From Eulemur rufifrons (lineage: Eukaryota > Chordata > Mammalia > Primates > Lemuridae), in the NCBI RefSeq assembly GCF_041146395.1, contig NC_090989.1, positions 246,502,843-246,566,842 on the forward strand: 64,000 nt of DNA, read 5' to 3'. Each line of letters starts with the position of its first letter. Within the stretch, counting starts at the first letter, position 1. Shown here piece after piece: positions 12,178 to 23,579 of this stretch. The notes under the pieces were generated by a model. That model was not told the DNA's origin. It did not search any database and saw only the letters and a program-made list of their open reading frames with translations. A program made the translations under genes and the position numbers.

Positions 12178-12779
12178 CTGTCAGATTGAAGGTAGCTTTT
12201 GATGATCTGGGAACTTCTCCAAACCCCCCACCCCCCGCCCTCCTGGCAGAGAAAATAAACAAGATTTTTCCCTTTCACATCATAATTAAGGCAAGAGACA
12301 AAAGTGAGGGCATCACTCATCCTGACCTTCTTTAGCCTCTAGCTGTTCTACCTACTCAGGACCCCATTTTCTCAAGGTTCCAATTAGGTTTGATACACTG
12401 CTTAATATTAATTTCCTCTTAAGAAGCTACTTCACCATTTGGAAAGCCCCTTGGATTGAATAATAATTGAATTTCCAAATGGCCTTGGGCTAGCGTCAAT
12501 TGCGATAGTGTTTCATGTTCTGTCACATGAAAGAGATCTGCCTTGGGTATTTAACAGCCCTGATGATGCCTATTCAGAGGGACAAATCTCTCTGAAAAGA
12601 TTTTTGGAAAAGTTTCCATTAAATTTTTTCCAGGCATTGTTGCCTAATGCTCAACAGTCCCTGTAGAGATGAATAACTAACTTCCTTCCTTCATTCATTT
12701 TTTCCTTCCTTTTCCGCCTTTTATCCTTCCCTTTACCTCCTTTCTCTCTTGCTCTTCCCTCCTTTGTTACTTTGTTCCA
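12178..12779. other. Spacer of the inverted repeat
   Basis: About 602 bp of single-copy DNA separate the two arms. It contains a small internal palindrome (ACCATTTGGAAA near 12432 against TTTCCAAATGG near 12471) and a pyrimidine-rich run (about 12680-12765) abutting the right arm. No coding content is apparent. Confidence 0.8.
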
Positions 12780-13146
12780 CAGAGAAAAATTTGCTTCCTT
12801 CATTTCTTTCCCACAGACGTTCAAGGAGAGCTGAGGAGATAATAAAAGACTTTTTCTGTGTTTGCCATACAAGGCAACTGAGGATTAATGACTCGTTTGT
12901 TGGTGATGGTAATGGGCACTGATCACAAAAGCAGTTAGGCTGTGTTCTGGAATAGAGAAAGTCTATTTGAGATCCTCATTATTTTTCTACCTAAAGGAGA
13001 AAGGGGATTATAGCAAGTTGGAAGCATCCAAGAGACACTACTAGCCTCTTGTCTATCTTTCTATGCCTTTCTGTAGTAATTTTTTGAGAGCACAACCTCC
13101 CAAACCCATTGAGCACACAGTGGTCTGATTTTCCCACTTGTGAAAA
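12780..13146 (-). repeat. Right arm of a large inverted repeat
   Basis: Reverse-complement copy of 11812-12177, collinear over its whole length. Shared landmarks include AGCTCTCCTTGAA next to the spacer and GGGTTTGGGAGGTTGTGCTC near the outer end. Differences are scattered and single-base. The outer edge is about 120 bp from a 38-base T tract at 13269-13306. Confidence 0.93.
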
Positions 13147-13264
13147 TGCATCAAGATTTCTACCCAAGGTCCTAGAAAAACAATTCTCTTTATTTAATAA
13201 AATTGGTTTATACTTCACTTTCATTCCCTTCCCTAGTCTTCTTGTTTTCCTTTGTTCTTTTCTG

Positions 13265-13268
<4 letters not shown>

Positions 13269-13306
<38 letters not shown>
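13269..13306 (+). repeat. T38 homopolymer
   Basis: Thirty-eight uninterrupted T bases are followed by GCAGCTGC. In the minus direction this looks like the long A tail of a retroposed sequence, but I could not identify a body or a flanking duplication. Confidence 0.95.
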
Positions 13307-13308
<2 letters not shown>

Positions 13309-14544
13309 AGCTGCTAAACCAGGTTTTCATTTGAAGTTGGTCCTCGCTAGTGCTCCAACTGTCAGCACCAGAAGCCAAAATGAAAGCATCCATGCTAACA
13401 AGGAAGTCCCGGGGTTGGAAAGGAGCTCCATGATCCTGAGCCTCCAAGGAGATGGAGGCCTAGACACACCAGTCACCAGTTTGAGTCTTGTAGCTTGTTA
13501 GTGGCAGAGCCACTGTTACAACCCAGATCTTGTGACTTTCAATACCAAGAATGTTTCTTGGTTTAGAAGTTGTTTTTCATTGTTGCAGTTGGCCTGTGAT
13601 TATGTTACTCTTGTGAGAAGGCCATTTTGTAGGTCAGTGCTTTGGAAAGGCTGTTTTCCCTTCCTTGGGTACTGCATAGACGTGCTTGGCTTGTTCATTT
13701 GGCAATGCCCTGAACTCCTCTGATCCCCCAGCCCTTTCTCCTAGAAAACAAGGCTTGCCTACAGGATACCAAGTGTTTTTCCCAGGGCCTTGCTCCTGTT
13801 ATACTGGATTTCTCTGTCAACCCCTCCCACTACTACACATACCCATAGTGAAAGAGGAAAAGGAGAAGACAAAGAAAAAGGAAACAAGAAGAGAAGGAAG
13901 GTGGAAGCAAGAGAGGAAAGAAGGAAGGAAGGGAGGGAGGTATGTCAAAGATTAGCAGTGGTTCATATAGGAAAATTAATGGTGAGATATGCCTTTGTTA
14001 AATTTTAGTACTTACATTGATATCTGTTATAAAGGAGTGATTTAAAAGCAATCTCCTTCCTTCTTCCCCAGCTCTCCCTACTTACCCTGAGGTTGTATTT
14101 CACTGAATGTTTTTCCTTGATGACGTAGTCTGGCATTATCTTTCTTTAAAAATTTATTCCTTTTGTGAGGTTCGTTTGCCAACCATCCCCCTTTTATAAT
14201 ACCTGCAATTTCCCTGTTCCTTGGTTTATTTTTGGAAGTATACACCTACCCAAACACTCATTTCTTTCACCTTTGTCCTTTTGCTTCACAAGTAGTCTAG
14301 CTGAAGTTTGTTGAGCCTGACCTCTATCAGCAGAACTGCTCAGCTTGAATAATAATAAGTGGTTGTGGTTTTAAGTCATTAAAGTTTTGAGTGATTTGTT
14401 ATGCAATATTATTGTGGCAATAACTGACTGATACAGATAATGTGGTGGTCTTGATGAATGAAAGAGTGCTGGCCCATAAGTAAACACTCAATAAATGGTT
14501 GCTGGACTGGAATAAACTAGCAGATAGATTAAATTAATACTCAT

Positions 14545-14885
14545 CATAGGGTCTTGATTAAATATATTATAGTATAGCCTAACAATGGAACATGATACAG
14601 CTATTAAAAATGAGTGAAAATTCAATAAGCTGACTGCTGAGGATTTGCGCAGTTTGTCTGCACATCCATCTGTAAAGAAAGCATGTTTACAAAGCAGCAT
14701 GTATCATACGATCCCATTTTTAATATTTAAAATATCTGCATTGTATGTATTCCTAGGAAAGGATTTGGAAGTATATACACTAAGATGCTGACAATGGTTC
14801 TCTGGATGGAATCATAACAGGTAATTTTAATTTTTTTTCTATACTTCATTTGAAAATTTTCAACATTATTTTTGTAATAATAAAG
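14545..14885 (+). mobile_element. Ancient L1 (L1M-type) 3' fragment
   Basis: The 'acaatggaacatgatacagctattaaaaatga' type segment (14582-14613) and later 'tgctgacaatggttctctggatgg' (about 14787-14810) follow the order of old L1 3' ends. Edges are approximate. Confidence 0.55.
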
Positions 14886-15580
14886 AAATAAGGTCATAAG
14901 ATATATTTTTACTGAGTTCAAAACACCTGGGGTGAGCTACCCTGTTATGACATTTTCTCCTTCTTTCTCTAAAGCACTGGCTGTTTCTCAGAGGGCACAC
15001 AGGGAGAGGGCAGGCGACACAATCAGGCTTTGTTGGACACCAAATGAATGTACTGAGCCCTTCCATTGTTCCAAAACAGCTCTGTGTTTTGAAGTTCAGC
15101 AGGGGCCAAATTCAACCCAGCATATGTGATTATGCTGGTATTGGCAGAAACTGCAAATGGATCCTCTCCTGAATGTGATGTGTTTGTGGGGACCTACCAA
15201 GATGACTCTCCCATCAACCGCGGGTAGCAATGGCACACCTGCCATGACCTCTTCTGTGTGCTGTCTGTATCACTGTGTCCCTTGCAGCCCTCCTCCCGCC
15301 TTGTCTTGGTGAAGAGTTCCTGGCCAGCAGCCCTTCCCCACCCCCCTTTCTGGCCCTAGCACTCTGCCCCAGCCCATGGGGTGCCAGCAGGCTCCAGTCA
15401 CTTCAGGGGCCCCCTTCCAGGCCAAAATCTAGGTACATGATCCAAACAGCACCAACAGAGTTCTTCTGTGGGAATTTATACATGGGTCCTGAGGTTACCA
15501 AGCAAGAATGAGAGAAGCCAGAGGTCTCTGCAGCCATCCCCTTCTCACCTCTCTCAAATATGGGTGAGCTTATCCGAACC

Positions 15581-15626
15581 ATGGGAAAAAGAATCAGCAA
15601 GAGATGGGAAAAAGAATCAGCAAGAG
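15581..15626 (+). repeat. Perfect 23-bp tandem duplication
   Basis: The unit begins ATGGGAAAAAGAATCAGCAA, occupies 15581-15603 and is repeated without change at 15604-15626. Confidence 0.97.
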
Positions 15627-15934
15627 AAGCACAGACGAGAGAGACACAAAGAGAAAGTGTCAAAGACATTGTTTAAATTCCTGCAACCAGTAGTGCCTGA
15701 AGCCAGCGCCAACCCTATAATTCCTTGCTGCAAAACTCAATGGATTCCCTTTTGCTTAAGTTAGTTCTAGTTGGGTTTCTGTTACTTGCCACGGTAAGAG
15801 TTCTAAATAATAACATATAGGCAGCTCAGGGACAATCTCAGAATCATTAAATGAAGTGTTGAAGGACCCTTGAGACCATTCTCAGCATCTAGTGCAGCTC
15901 CAGGGACTTAGAGATAGAAGATAGAGGGCAGGGA

Positions 15935-16090
15935 GGTAACATTTTTTGAGCACCTACTATGTGTTAGGACCTGTGCTGGGCATATCCACATAGACTAACT
16001 CATTTCATCCTTCCAATGACCTTGGATAGTAGGTATAATTATTCCCATTTTAGAGATTGCAAAACTTGCCCAAGTTTCACACAGAGCTTC
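15935..16090 (-). mobile_element. MIR SINE
   Basis: Reads in reverse orientation with the MIR core: TGAGCACCTACTATGTG, then 'aactcatttcatccttccaatgacc', then 'tattcccattttagagatt', then 'acttgcccaagtttcacaca'. Confidence 0.8.
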
Positions 16091-17177
16091 TTTGGTGCTC
16101 TCAATCATGACTTTCTCTCTCTTTGCATCCATCAGCTCTGTAAGAAGTGAGATCAGTGTTTAGGGAGTATGGCTTGGTGCAAGTAGACCTCTATGGTGCC
16201 TTGTGTCACATCTCTTCACACATCTCTGATTTCAGTGCTTTTATGAAGTGCTAGTTTCCCAAATCTCAAGCACGTATGAGCCGTCATTTCACTGTCTGCT
16301 TCAAGACTGTTTCCATAGATGCAGGAGCTTGTTCAGCCCAGGAGCAGGTAGTGTCTGTGCTGCAGCAAGGGAGGGCTAGTCAGAGCCCCAGGGACAACCC
16401 ATGGAAAATGAGAGCCAGTGAATAAATACTTGAGGCAGGCAATTATGGGAGGCATTCTTTACACTTCTTAGAGATCCAAGAAAAATTTAGCGCTACTTGC
16501 CTGAAATGGCCAGTTGCCAAATTTATCCATATATTGACTTTTCCTCCTTTGTGTTCTGATCTGCCTGATCTCTCACTCCCGCTTCCTGGAATCACTTCCC
16601 AAATAAACTAACTGCACTCCCATTTTTGTCGCAGGCTCTCACTTGGGTTCCTGGTAGAATGGAAATAAAGGCCATCTTGTGTGTTGATTAGTAGAGGAAG
16701 AGGTTATTGTGAGGCGTACAAGAAAAGAAGCTCAAGTTAAACCAGAGAGGGGCCCTGAAACAGAGAGAACAATTCCAAGCTAGGGAATTGATTAAGAAAT
16801 ACTCTTGAATAGAACTCCCTTTGAGAACATATACCCAAAGTGTGGATTAAACAGCCCTGGAAGAAAATACAACAAAATATTAACCATTTTTCTCTTCTGA
16901 GTAAAATGTCAATGGAAGTTCCCCAGATCTTCCTTCCTTCTCATGTAATCCACCAGTCTTGATCTGCCCCTGGAGAATCACAATTCTCGTCACTAAGAGA
17001 TAGTGACCTTTTTTTCTACAACTCAAATTAGGTATAAGATACCTAGCCATTGTTCTCCACCTGGAAGGCAGCACAGCATGTTAGTTCAGAGTATGGTGTG
17101 GGCAATGAAAGGTCAAGCTCTAGTCGGCTGGGTGACTAGGTGTCTCAGTCAGGTTTTGCTACAGAAACAAACCACCC

Positions 17178-17700
17178 CCTGTGATGGTTCATTTTATTTG
17201 TCAATATGACTGGGGTCCGGGATGCCCAGATAACTGGTAAAATATTCTTTCTGGGTGTATCTGTGAAGATGTTTCTGGAAGAGAATCAGTAGACTGGGTA
17301 TAGAAGATCCCCCTCACCACTGAGGGAGGGCAGCCTCCAGTCCATGGAGCCCAGAGAGAACAAAAAGGCAGAGGAAGAGTGAATTTGTGCTCTCCCTGGT
17401 GCTGGGACATCCCTCTTCTCCTGCCTTTGTACATCAGAGCTCACGGTCCTTGGGTCTTTGGATTCCAGGACTTATACTACTCCAGGAAGCCCACCCTTCC
17501 TACACCTCCCATTCCCTTTCTCAGGCCTTCACACTCAGACTGCATCACACCACTGGCCTCCCTGGTTCCCCAGCTTGCAGACCACAGGCTGTAACACTTC
17601 TCAGCTTCCATAATCATGTGAGCCAGTTCCCATAATAAACCTCTCTCTCTGTCTCTTCATATATTATACGTGCAAAAGTTGCTAGGCATACTGGATTTTC
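17178..17700 (+). mobile_element. MLT2-like ERVL LTR, 5' and central part
   Basis: Begins TGTGATGGTTCATTTTATTT and contains 'gatgcccagataactggtaaaatatt', 'gaagatccccctcacca', 'gggacatccctcttctcctgcc' and 'ataatcatgtgagccagttcccataataaa', the order of MLT2-type LTRs as I recall it. The LTR 3' end (...CCCTAAAGAACCATGACTAATACA) appears only near 18366-18389, so other DNA interrupts the element. It is noncoding. Confidence 0.65.
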
Positions 17701-18330
17701 CCCATCATAGGAGCTATTCTCTTAGGTTTCCTGTATTGTTACTACACGGCGGAAAGCAAATCCTCCTGAAGAAGCCTCGATGAAGTCTGGAAAGAACATC
17801 CACTTGGGAGTGAAAGCTGGAGACTTGCTTGGGGGCTGCAGTGATGCCCTCTCCTTGAATCCTGCCTGTATTCTTCCCCTGTGGAGCCAAGAGGGTCGGC
17901 CAGATATCCACCTCAGACCTGGACCAATGTCCTTCACCTCTCAGAGCCTTACTCCTAAAGCACCTGCTCACTCCTCTGTGTCCGTGCTAGTGTTTCCTTG
18001 CTTCACTGGTTTCCACGAGTACCCTTACATTCCAAACCTTTCTGTTCACAATTGCAGTTCATATGTTGTAGCGACATTGCTCTTTGGTAAAAATACCTGC
18101 TTTCCAATATACTGAATGTCCATTAGACATTCTTAACAGGTCAGCAGTCTAGTGTTGAAGCTTTTCTTTTTCCATTTTTCTTTTAAGTAAATTAAAACAA
18201 AACACCAAAAAACCCCAAAAACAACAACAACAAAAAAAACAAAACAAACACACACCAGTGAGCTCAGATTGAACCAGAGCAAGGCCCTGGAACAGAAAAA
18301 TTCCAAGCTAGGAATTCTATTAAGTTAACT
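17701..18330. other. Insert between the two parts of the MLT2-like LTR
   Basis: About 0.6 kb of unidentified sequence separates the LTR body from its 3' end. It includes an A-rich tract (about 18190-18255: AAAC and CAA units) that could be a retroposon tail. After it, a segment (18272-18324) closely resembles 16738-16796 upstream of the LTR. I recognise no protein. Confidence 0.55.
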
Positions 18331-18390
18331 CTGTTAACTACTCTGTTGGTTCTTGGTTTTGTTTCCCTAAAGAACCATGACTAATACACC
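18331..18390 (+). mobile_element. 3' end of the MLT2-like LTR
   Basis: CTCTGTTGGTTCTTGG followed by TTTCCCTAAAGAACCATGAC and TAATACA matches the terminal part of MLT2-type LTRs as recalled. It is followed by 'cccaccaaacttagtggctt', which continues the element interrupted at 17177. Confidence 0.6.
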
Positions 18391-18769
18391 CACCAAACTT
18401 AGTGGCTTAACACTGCAAAGATTAATGTCTTGCTTATGCAACATGTCCATCTTGATGGGGGTGGGGAAGGGAGCTTTGCTCCAGCAGCTCCCACTGCAGG
18501 ATCTAGGCTGTAGCGCAGCCACTACCTGGAATGTTCATTGCCATTGTGGCAGAGTGAAAAGGAGGCAGACTCACACTGGTTCTTGAACCTTCCATCTGAA
18601 AGTGACATACGCTGCTTATTAGTGTTTCATTGGCCAAAGAGAGTTGCATGCTTATGCCTGAGCTGCACTGAAAGGGAAAGTGCAATCCAGCTTCCAAGAA
18701 AGGAGGGGGAAAAAAGCAAGGTATTTTAAAAAGTGTGTATCATATTTGGACAATTGTGCAACCTATGGT

Positions 18770-18885
18770 TCAGTGTTCCTATCACGTACTGTGGGGATAT
18801 TCACTTTACTGGGTTATTGTGTGGGTTAGATGTGAAGCTGCAAAGTACCTGGCACACAGCCATCACTCAATAAATGTTTCTAATT
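18770..18885 (+). mobile_element. MIR SINE 3' part
   Basis: 'gcaaagtacctggcacacagccatcactcaataaatgttt' near 18838-18878 is the 3' end of a MIR element in plus orientation. Confidence 0.7.
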
Positions 18886-18889
18886 TGAC

Positions 18890-20620
18890 CCTGGTCCTTT
18901 GCATACGTGAAATGTAATATTAAGGTTTGCTCCAATCTTTCCTACATCTTTGGGATAAGCAATAACAAGTTCTTCAACCCTTTTCCATATGTTATACTTT
19001 CTAATCTTTAAAAATGATTCCTGTACCTTTTTTTCTGAATTCCTCCAAGTTCTGTCCATTCTAAGATATAGGTTCTAGCATGGTGCTCCTCACACAGAGA
19101 AGTACCCAACTACTTCTAAGGAATAAGAACATACTTATTTTGAAGGAGAGCTATACAAATATAAAATAATAATTGTATTTATTATTTATGGCAACATTAT
19201 TCTAGTACTCAGAAAAACTCAGCATAAGTTCATTAGAGCAGTATAGGCCTCATTAGAAAGAACATAATATTATCATTATACCTGAAAAACTAGGACTGGG
19301 TACAAGTTATTATGACAGTGCAGGCTCAGTTGGCCAAGTATGTTATTACAGTTTCAATGGAACCATTATCTTGTCAACAGAACATATGGTGAAACCTGCA
19401 GGGGTTTCCTCTGACTTCATGAGAGTGAGCAGACTCTGTCTTTCCCTAGGGAAGGCAGGGGCCTGGAAGTGTCTGAGCAAAAGCCTGAGGCAAAGGCTAT
19501 ACACCCCATCCCAGCCCTCCTCTCATCATCCCAGCTTCTGGTTTAGAAAACCAGCATTTTGAGTGTCTAGTCATAAGACTTTCTCATTGTCCTTGGGTTG
19601 GGTTGTGGCCGCCCCCCTTGCTCCCATATGAAGGTCATTGATCCTTAGTTTTATAAGGTGTTTATTCTTGCAGAATTTGGGTCAGGGACTCTTTCTGTTC
19701 AGCAAGTGATTCAGCTCATGTGGACCCTGGGGTTGTTTACATTTTCAGGAACTGCTATTGCGAAACTAAAGAAGTTTATTTTACGTAGCCTGGTTGCTTT
19801 TGCCAGATGAATTCATTTGCTCAAGTTATTTTTAAAATGTGCTTTTTCTTAGCTCCTTAGGGAAACTCTAGTCTCCTCTTGTTTGTGTGCGTCTAGGCCA
19901 GAAAAAAATGCCAAAGCTATTGATGGAAACCAGGGAAAATGTCTAGCCAAAGTGGATCAAAGAAGGTTCCCAGCTTTGAACAAAAAAATCTCTAATTCCC
20001 TGAATTCTGGATTAACACACCATATGGTGCTGGTTCCAGCAGCTTATAATAAATCCTTGATGCATCTAGAACCATGAAGAACAAGCACATGAATCTCAAA
20101 CTGCTCCTACAGGTGTGTGTGTTTGGTGGGGGAGGGGTGAACCACACTGGATATGCCTCCAGAAAAACATCCCCTGCTGCCAATTGGAACTGGCGCCATC
20201 CAACAGTAGAGAGACTGCTGGAGGCAGTCAGGTTGTGGAGGCACAAACCCTCTATCTCATCCAGGTCAAATGGCCTGAAATGATTCATCAAGCTACCTTG
20301 AAAACATTTTATTTAGCAACTGATTTTTAAAAATAACTCTTTAGGACATGCGTTCTTATCTTTCAGGGGAATCAGAGACCTCTTTGAGAGTCTGAGAAAG
20401 GCTACAGAAAAACTTATGACAAATGCTGTGGAAAAAAACCTACCACCCCCAAAATGTGCATTTTTGTACATGCAAAAACTTTTCCTTAAAATCTCAGTGG
20501 TATCATTGGGATAACATTCAAGAATTGGTGGGTTCGGGGTGGGGGTGTTCCATAAATCCCCCTGCTTTAGAATTTGGGGCAACTTTAAACCTTAGATTAA
20601 TGGTATATAGATACTATTCA
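18890..20620. other. Intergenic DNA
   Basis: No gene, RNA or clear repeat was recognised. Open frames are short and overlap on both strands without protein similarity known to me. Confidence 0.5.
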
Positions 20621-20621
20621 T

Positions 20622-21420
20622 TCATTCAGAGCTAACTGAGTTCCTGTTTCCTGGCAAGCACTATGCTGGAAGCTGGGGATACAACGACATACAAGACAAG
20701 GACCCAGCCTTGTGGACCGCAAGTCTTAATGGAAGACATAAACAGATCCATAATAATGATGTTATAAGTGTTATGTTAGAACTATAAGCACAGAAACAAG
20801 GGCTCTGAGGGTAACTGACTCAACATATATTTAATAAACATATTATGTGCTAGGCAATTTAGTATATGCTAGCTAATAGACAAGGTCCTGTCTGATGGAG
20901 CTTAAAGTCTGAAATGCTCTCCATCTGGAGTGAGGGGAGGGGCCTGGAAACACATGGACACCCACCTGAAGGTGAATCCTGACTGATAAGTAAAGCTCAT
21001 CCCAGTGAGGAGAGGGCAAGTACCCCAGGTAGCGGGAGCAGCACGTGCACAGGCCCAGTGATACAACCAAGGTAGCTGGGGGAAACTAGAGAGTTAATCA
21101 GGGCTCCTCACGAGGGTACGAGCAGCGAGAGAAAAAGTTGGAGGGGTGTCCCCTGTGCTTCACCTTGGATTGTGGGTTTTATTGTGTGTTGAGGTTGTCA
21201 CTCAGGGTTTTTTAAAGCAAATGAGTCAGGACTTTCATGTTAGAAAGATTACTCTACCTTAAGTGGAGAAAATGGGGTGGGCAAGGGGAAGGGGTGAAAC
21301 CATGGAGTGGTTTTGTTAGTGGGTGAAACCATGGAGACCAGAAGCTGTTGAATTAATCTGGATGAGAAATGATGAGGTCTTAACAGTGGCAGTGGAGACA
21401 GAGTAAAGTGGACAGATCTG
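20622..21420 (-). mobile_element. L2 LINE 3' remnant
   Basis: In reverse orientation it starts 'attcattcattcagagctaactgagttcctg', continues 'ggggatacaacgacatacaagacaaggacccagcc', and later has 'gcagcacgtgcacaggcccagtg' and 'agaaagattactct', the order of a long L2 3' end. A local duplication of GGGTGAAACCATGGAG occurs near 21290-21335. Confidence 0.65.
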
Positions 21421-21682
21421 AAAAGCGAGTGAGGGCTCTGGAGAGTTCCTCACAGGCATCCTCTCTCATTTCCTATAATGACTTTCACCTAAGGCAACAC
21501 TCTCTCTCTATGTGCAATGAGGCAGTGGTGGGCTCAAGCTAGGAAAATAAATCTTGCTGCTGAGGTGGTATCACCTAGGACCACGGCCATAGAATTGCTG
21601 TGGTTTAAATAATCAGGTTTGGGAACTCTACCTTTAATTGCTTAACGATGACAACTATAATAATGATATTAGCCACGACACA

Positions 21683-21895
21683 ATTTTATTGTGTACTTAC
21701 TCTGTGCCAGTCACTCTTCCAAGCATTCTTAATCTTCAAGCAACCCTATGAGGTAGGTTCTGTTCTTAAAGAACAGATGAAGACACTGAGGCAGCACAGA
21801 GGTTAAATATCTCATCTAAGGTCCCAGCTAGGAAGTGGAAAAACAAGGGTTTGAGCCTTGGAAGTCTGATTCTAGGACCCATGCTCTAACATCTG
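21683..21895 (-). mobile_element. MIR SINE
   Basis: 'tactctgtgccagtcactcttccaagcattcttaatcttcaagcaaccctatgaggtagg' followed by 'agatgaagacactgaggcagcacagaggtta' and 'cccatgctctaac' is a nearly full-length MIR read backwards. Confidence 0.85.
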
Positions 21896-22654
21896 CCTAC
21901 AGAGATAAAAAGAAGTATGATCCTTCTCCATAAAATTTAGTATGAGCATTAAAACTGACTTTTTACCATTTGTTATGAACATTATGAACAATCTCAATGA
22001 AAATGTTTCCACACTACTCACGTCTCCAGAATTCTTAGCAGAAGTACATGAAGCAAAATGCTGGGTGTGAGTGTTTTTGCAGATTCGGGCTCCAAAGAAC
22101 AGAAAAGAAGAAAAAACAAACAATGGTGTTTTTAAACAATGAATGCTGTTTTCCTTTAGCCATAAGGGAATTTTAAAACTTGACAAACCCATTCAGCTTT
22201 CAAAGCATTCCACATTCCCCACCCACAAGCAAATGCCAGAAGGTGCCAGTTTGAGCCAACTCTGAGCTCAGGAATGATTTTATAAATACTGGATCAGATT
22301 TCTTGAATGTCCACACTCCTCAGAAGGATAGTTACCATTGTCCTAATTGGTCTGACGAAAAGTGCTTAGCAATTTACCATGCAATTAATTTAAAAAGAAC
22401 ATTTCAGCAAGAGATGAGATAGTGAGGCACAAATGCAGAAACAGAAAATGATAGGGTATTAATACTTCAAAAAGATTGAAAATCACTGCCCAAGGTCTTT
22501 GAAATTTTAGAGCTGGGTTGTGCATAGGCTCAATTTTAATGAAGGATTTTCTGGGAAAAAAGTTTCTGATTATATAAAGAAAGAAATTTTCTCAATTTAC
22601 AGGAAATGATTCTTTTTGGAGAGGACAAAAAATTAATGTTTAATATGCTCATTA

Positions 22655-22990
22655 TATTCATTCAGCTGACATTTACAGGAAGCATGCTTTGTAAAACATC
22701 ATGCTAAGCACTGAGATACAAAAATAAAAAAGACAAGAATCTTGTTCTCTAGCCTAGCTGGGGAGATAGACAAGCAAAAGAAAAGTGTAACAAAAGCAAC
22801 AGAAGAACTATGTAGTAGGCAGCCCTGTGGCAAGTAAAGTTAGAGGGATGAACAGAACCGTGTGCTAGGATTTTGGACTTAATTCTGTAAGTGTTGGAGA
22901 GCCAGTAAGCAGAAGTGGTCACCAGGTTTAATTTTAGGAGGATCATGCTGTTATCCATGTGAAGAATGGGCTGTAGTGGGGAAACATCAA
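22655..22990 (-). mobile_element. L2 LINE 3' remnant
   Basis: 'attcattcagctgacatttacaggaagcatgctttg', 'gatacaaaaataaaaaagacaagaatcttgttctctagcctagctgg' and the downstream 'gtgctaggattttggacttaattctgtaagtg' match a second, more diverged L2 3' end in reverse. Confidence 0.6.
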
Positions 22991-23230
22991 AGGCAGATTG
23001 AGTTCCACTCTTCATATTAAAAGAAATAATTCCACAATTCTCTGATACCTCCTTTTTTGCTCTCTAATCTATTTCCTCCTGTCCCCCAAACACATATAAT
23101 TATCTAATCTTTTAAAAGCATTATTTAATTTCCAAGTTTTTGAGGTTTTCCCAGATATCTGTTTTTGATTTATAATTTAATTCCATTGTGGTTAGAGACC
23201 ATACTTTGTCTGACTTAAATCCTTTAATCC

Positions 23231-23464
23231 TTCACTGCAACCTCAAACTCCTAGGCTCAAGAGATCCCCCTGCATCAGCCTCCTGAGGAACTGGGACTAC
23301 AGGTGTGTACCATCATATTCAGTGAATTTTTAAAAAAATTTTTTTGTAGAGATGGTGTCTCTCTATGTTGTTTAGGTTGGTCTTGAACTCCTGGGCTGAA
23401 ATGATCCTCCTGCCTTGGCTTCCCAAGATGCTAGGATTACAGGTGTGAGCCATCATGCCCAGCC
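23231..23464 (-). mobile_element. Old Alu, truncated
   Basis: Two Alu monomers in reverse: a right-arm remnant ('cactgcaacctcaaactcctaggctcaag') and a left arm ending GAGCCATCATGCCCAGCC. It is highly diverged and lacks its tail. It lies just beyond the C9orf72 polyadenylation site. Confidence 0.85.
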
Positions 23465-23579
23465 AAAAAATTAATTTTAAAAAATAGTTTAGATCCAACA
23501 TTATTATCAGCTGAATAGGAAGCTGATCAGTCTTCTAATATCATAGTAGTGCTTTTCCTGAACAAATAACTGGAAGAGA

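Larger units (their letters stand above)
13307..15930. other. Intergenic DNA with old LINE fragments
   Basis: No gene was found. Contents include a purine-rich GAAG/GGAA tract (about 13850-13940), a short L2/MIR-like 3' end (about 14465-14505), an old L1 3' fragment (about 14545-14885, plus strand), and a perfect 23-bp tandem duplication at 15581-15626. The remainder looks single-copy. Confidence 0.5.

Noticed and set aside
11840..13224. Matching ITTERHRKIDKRL peptides encoded on opposite strands
   Set aside because: This is a simple consequence of the inverted repeat. The frames are short, lack gene signals and are not conserved at protein level in any way I can show.
13208..13447. Minus-strand frame ending in poly-lysine
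   Set aside because: The lysines come from translation of the A38 tract. The rest has no recognisable protein.
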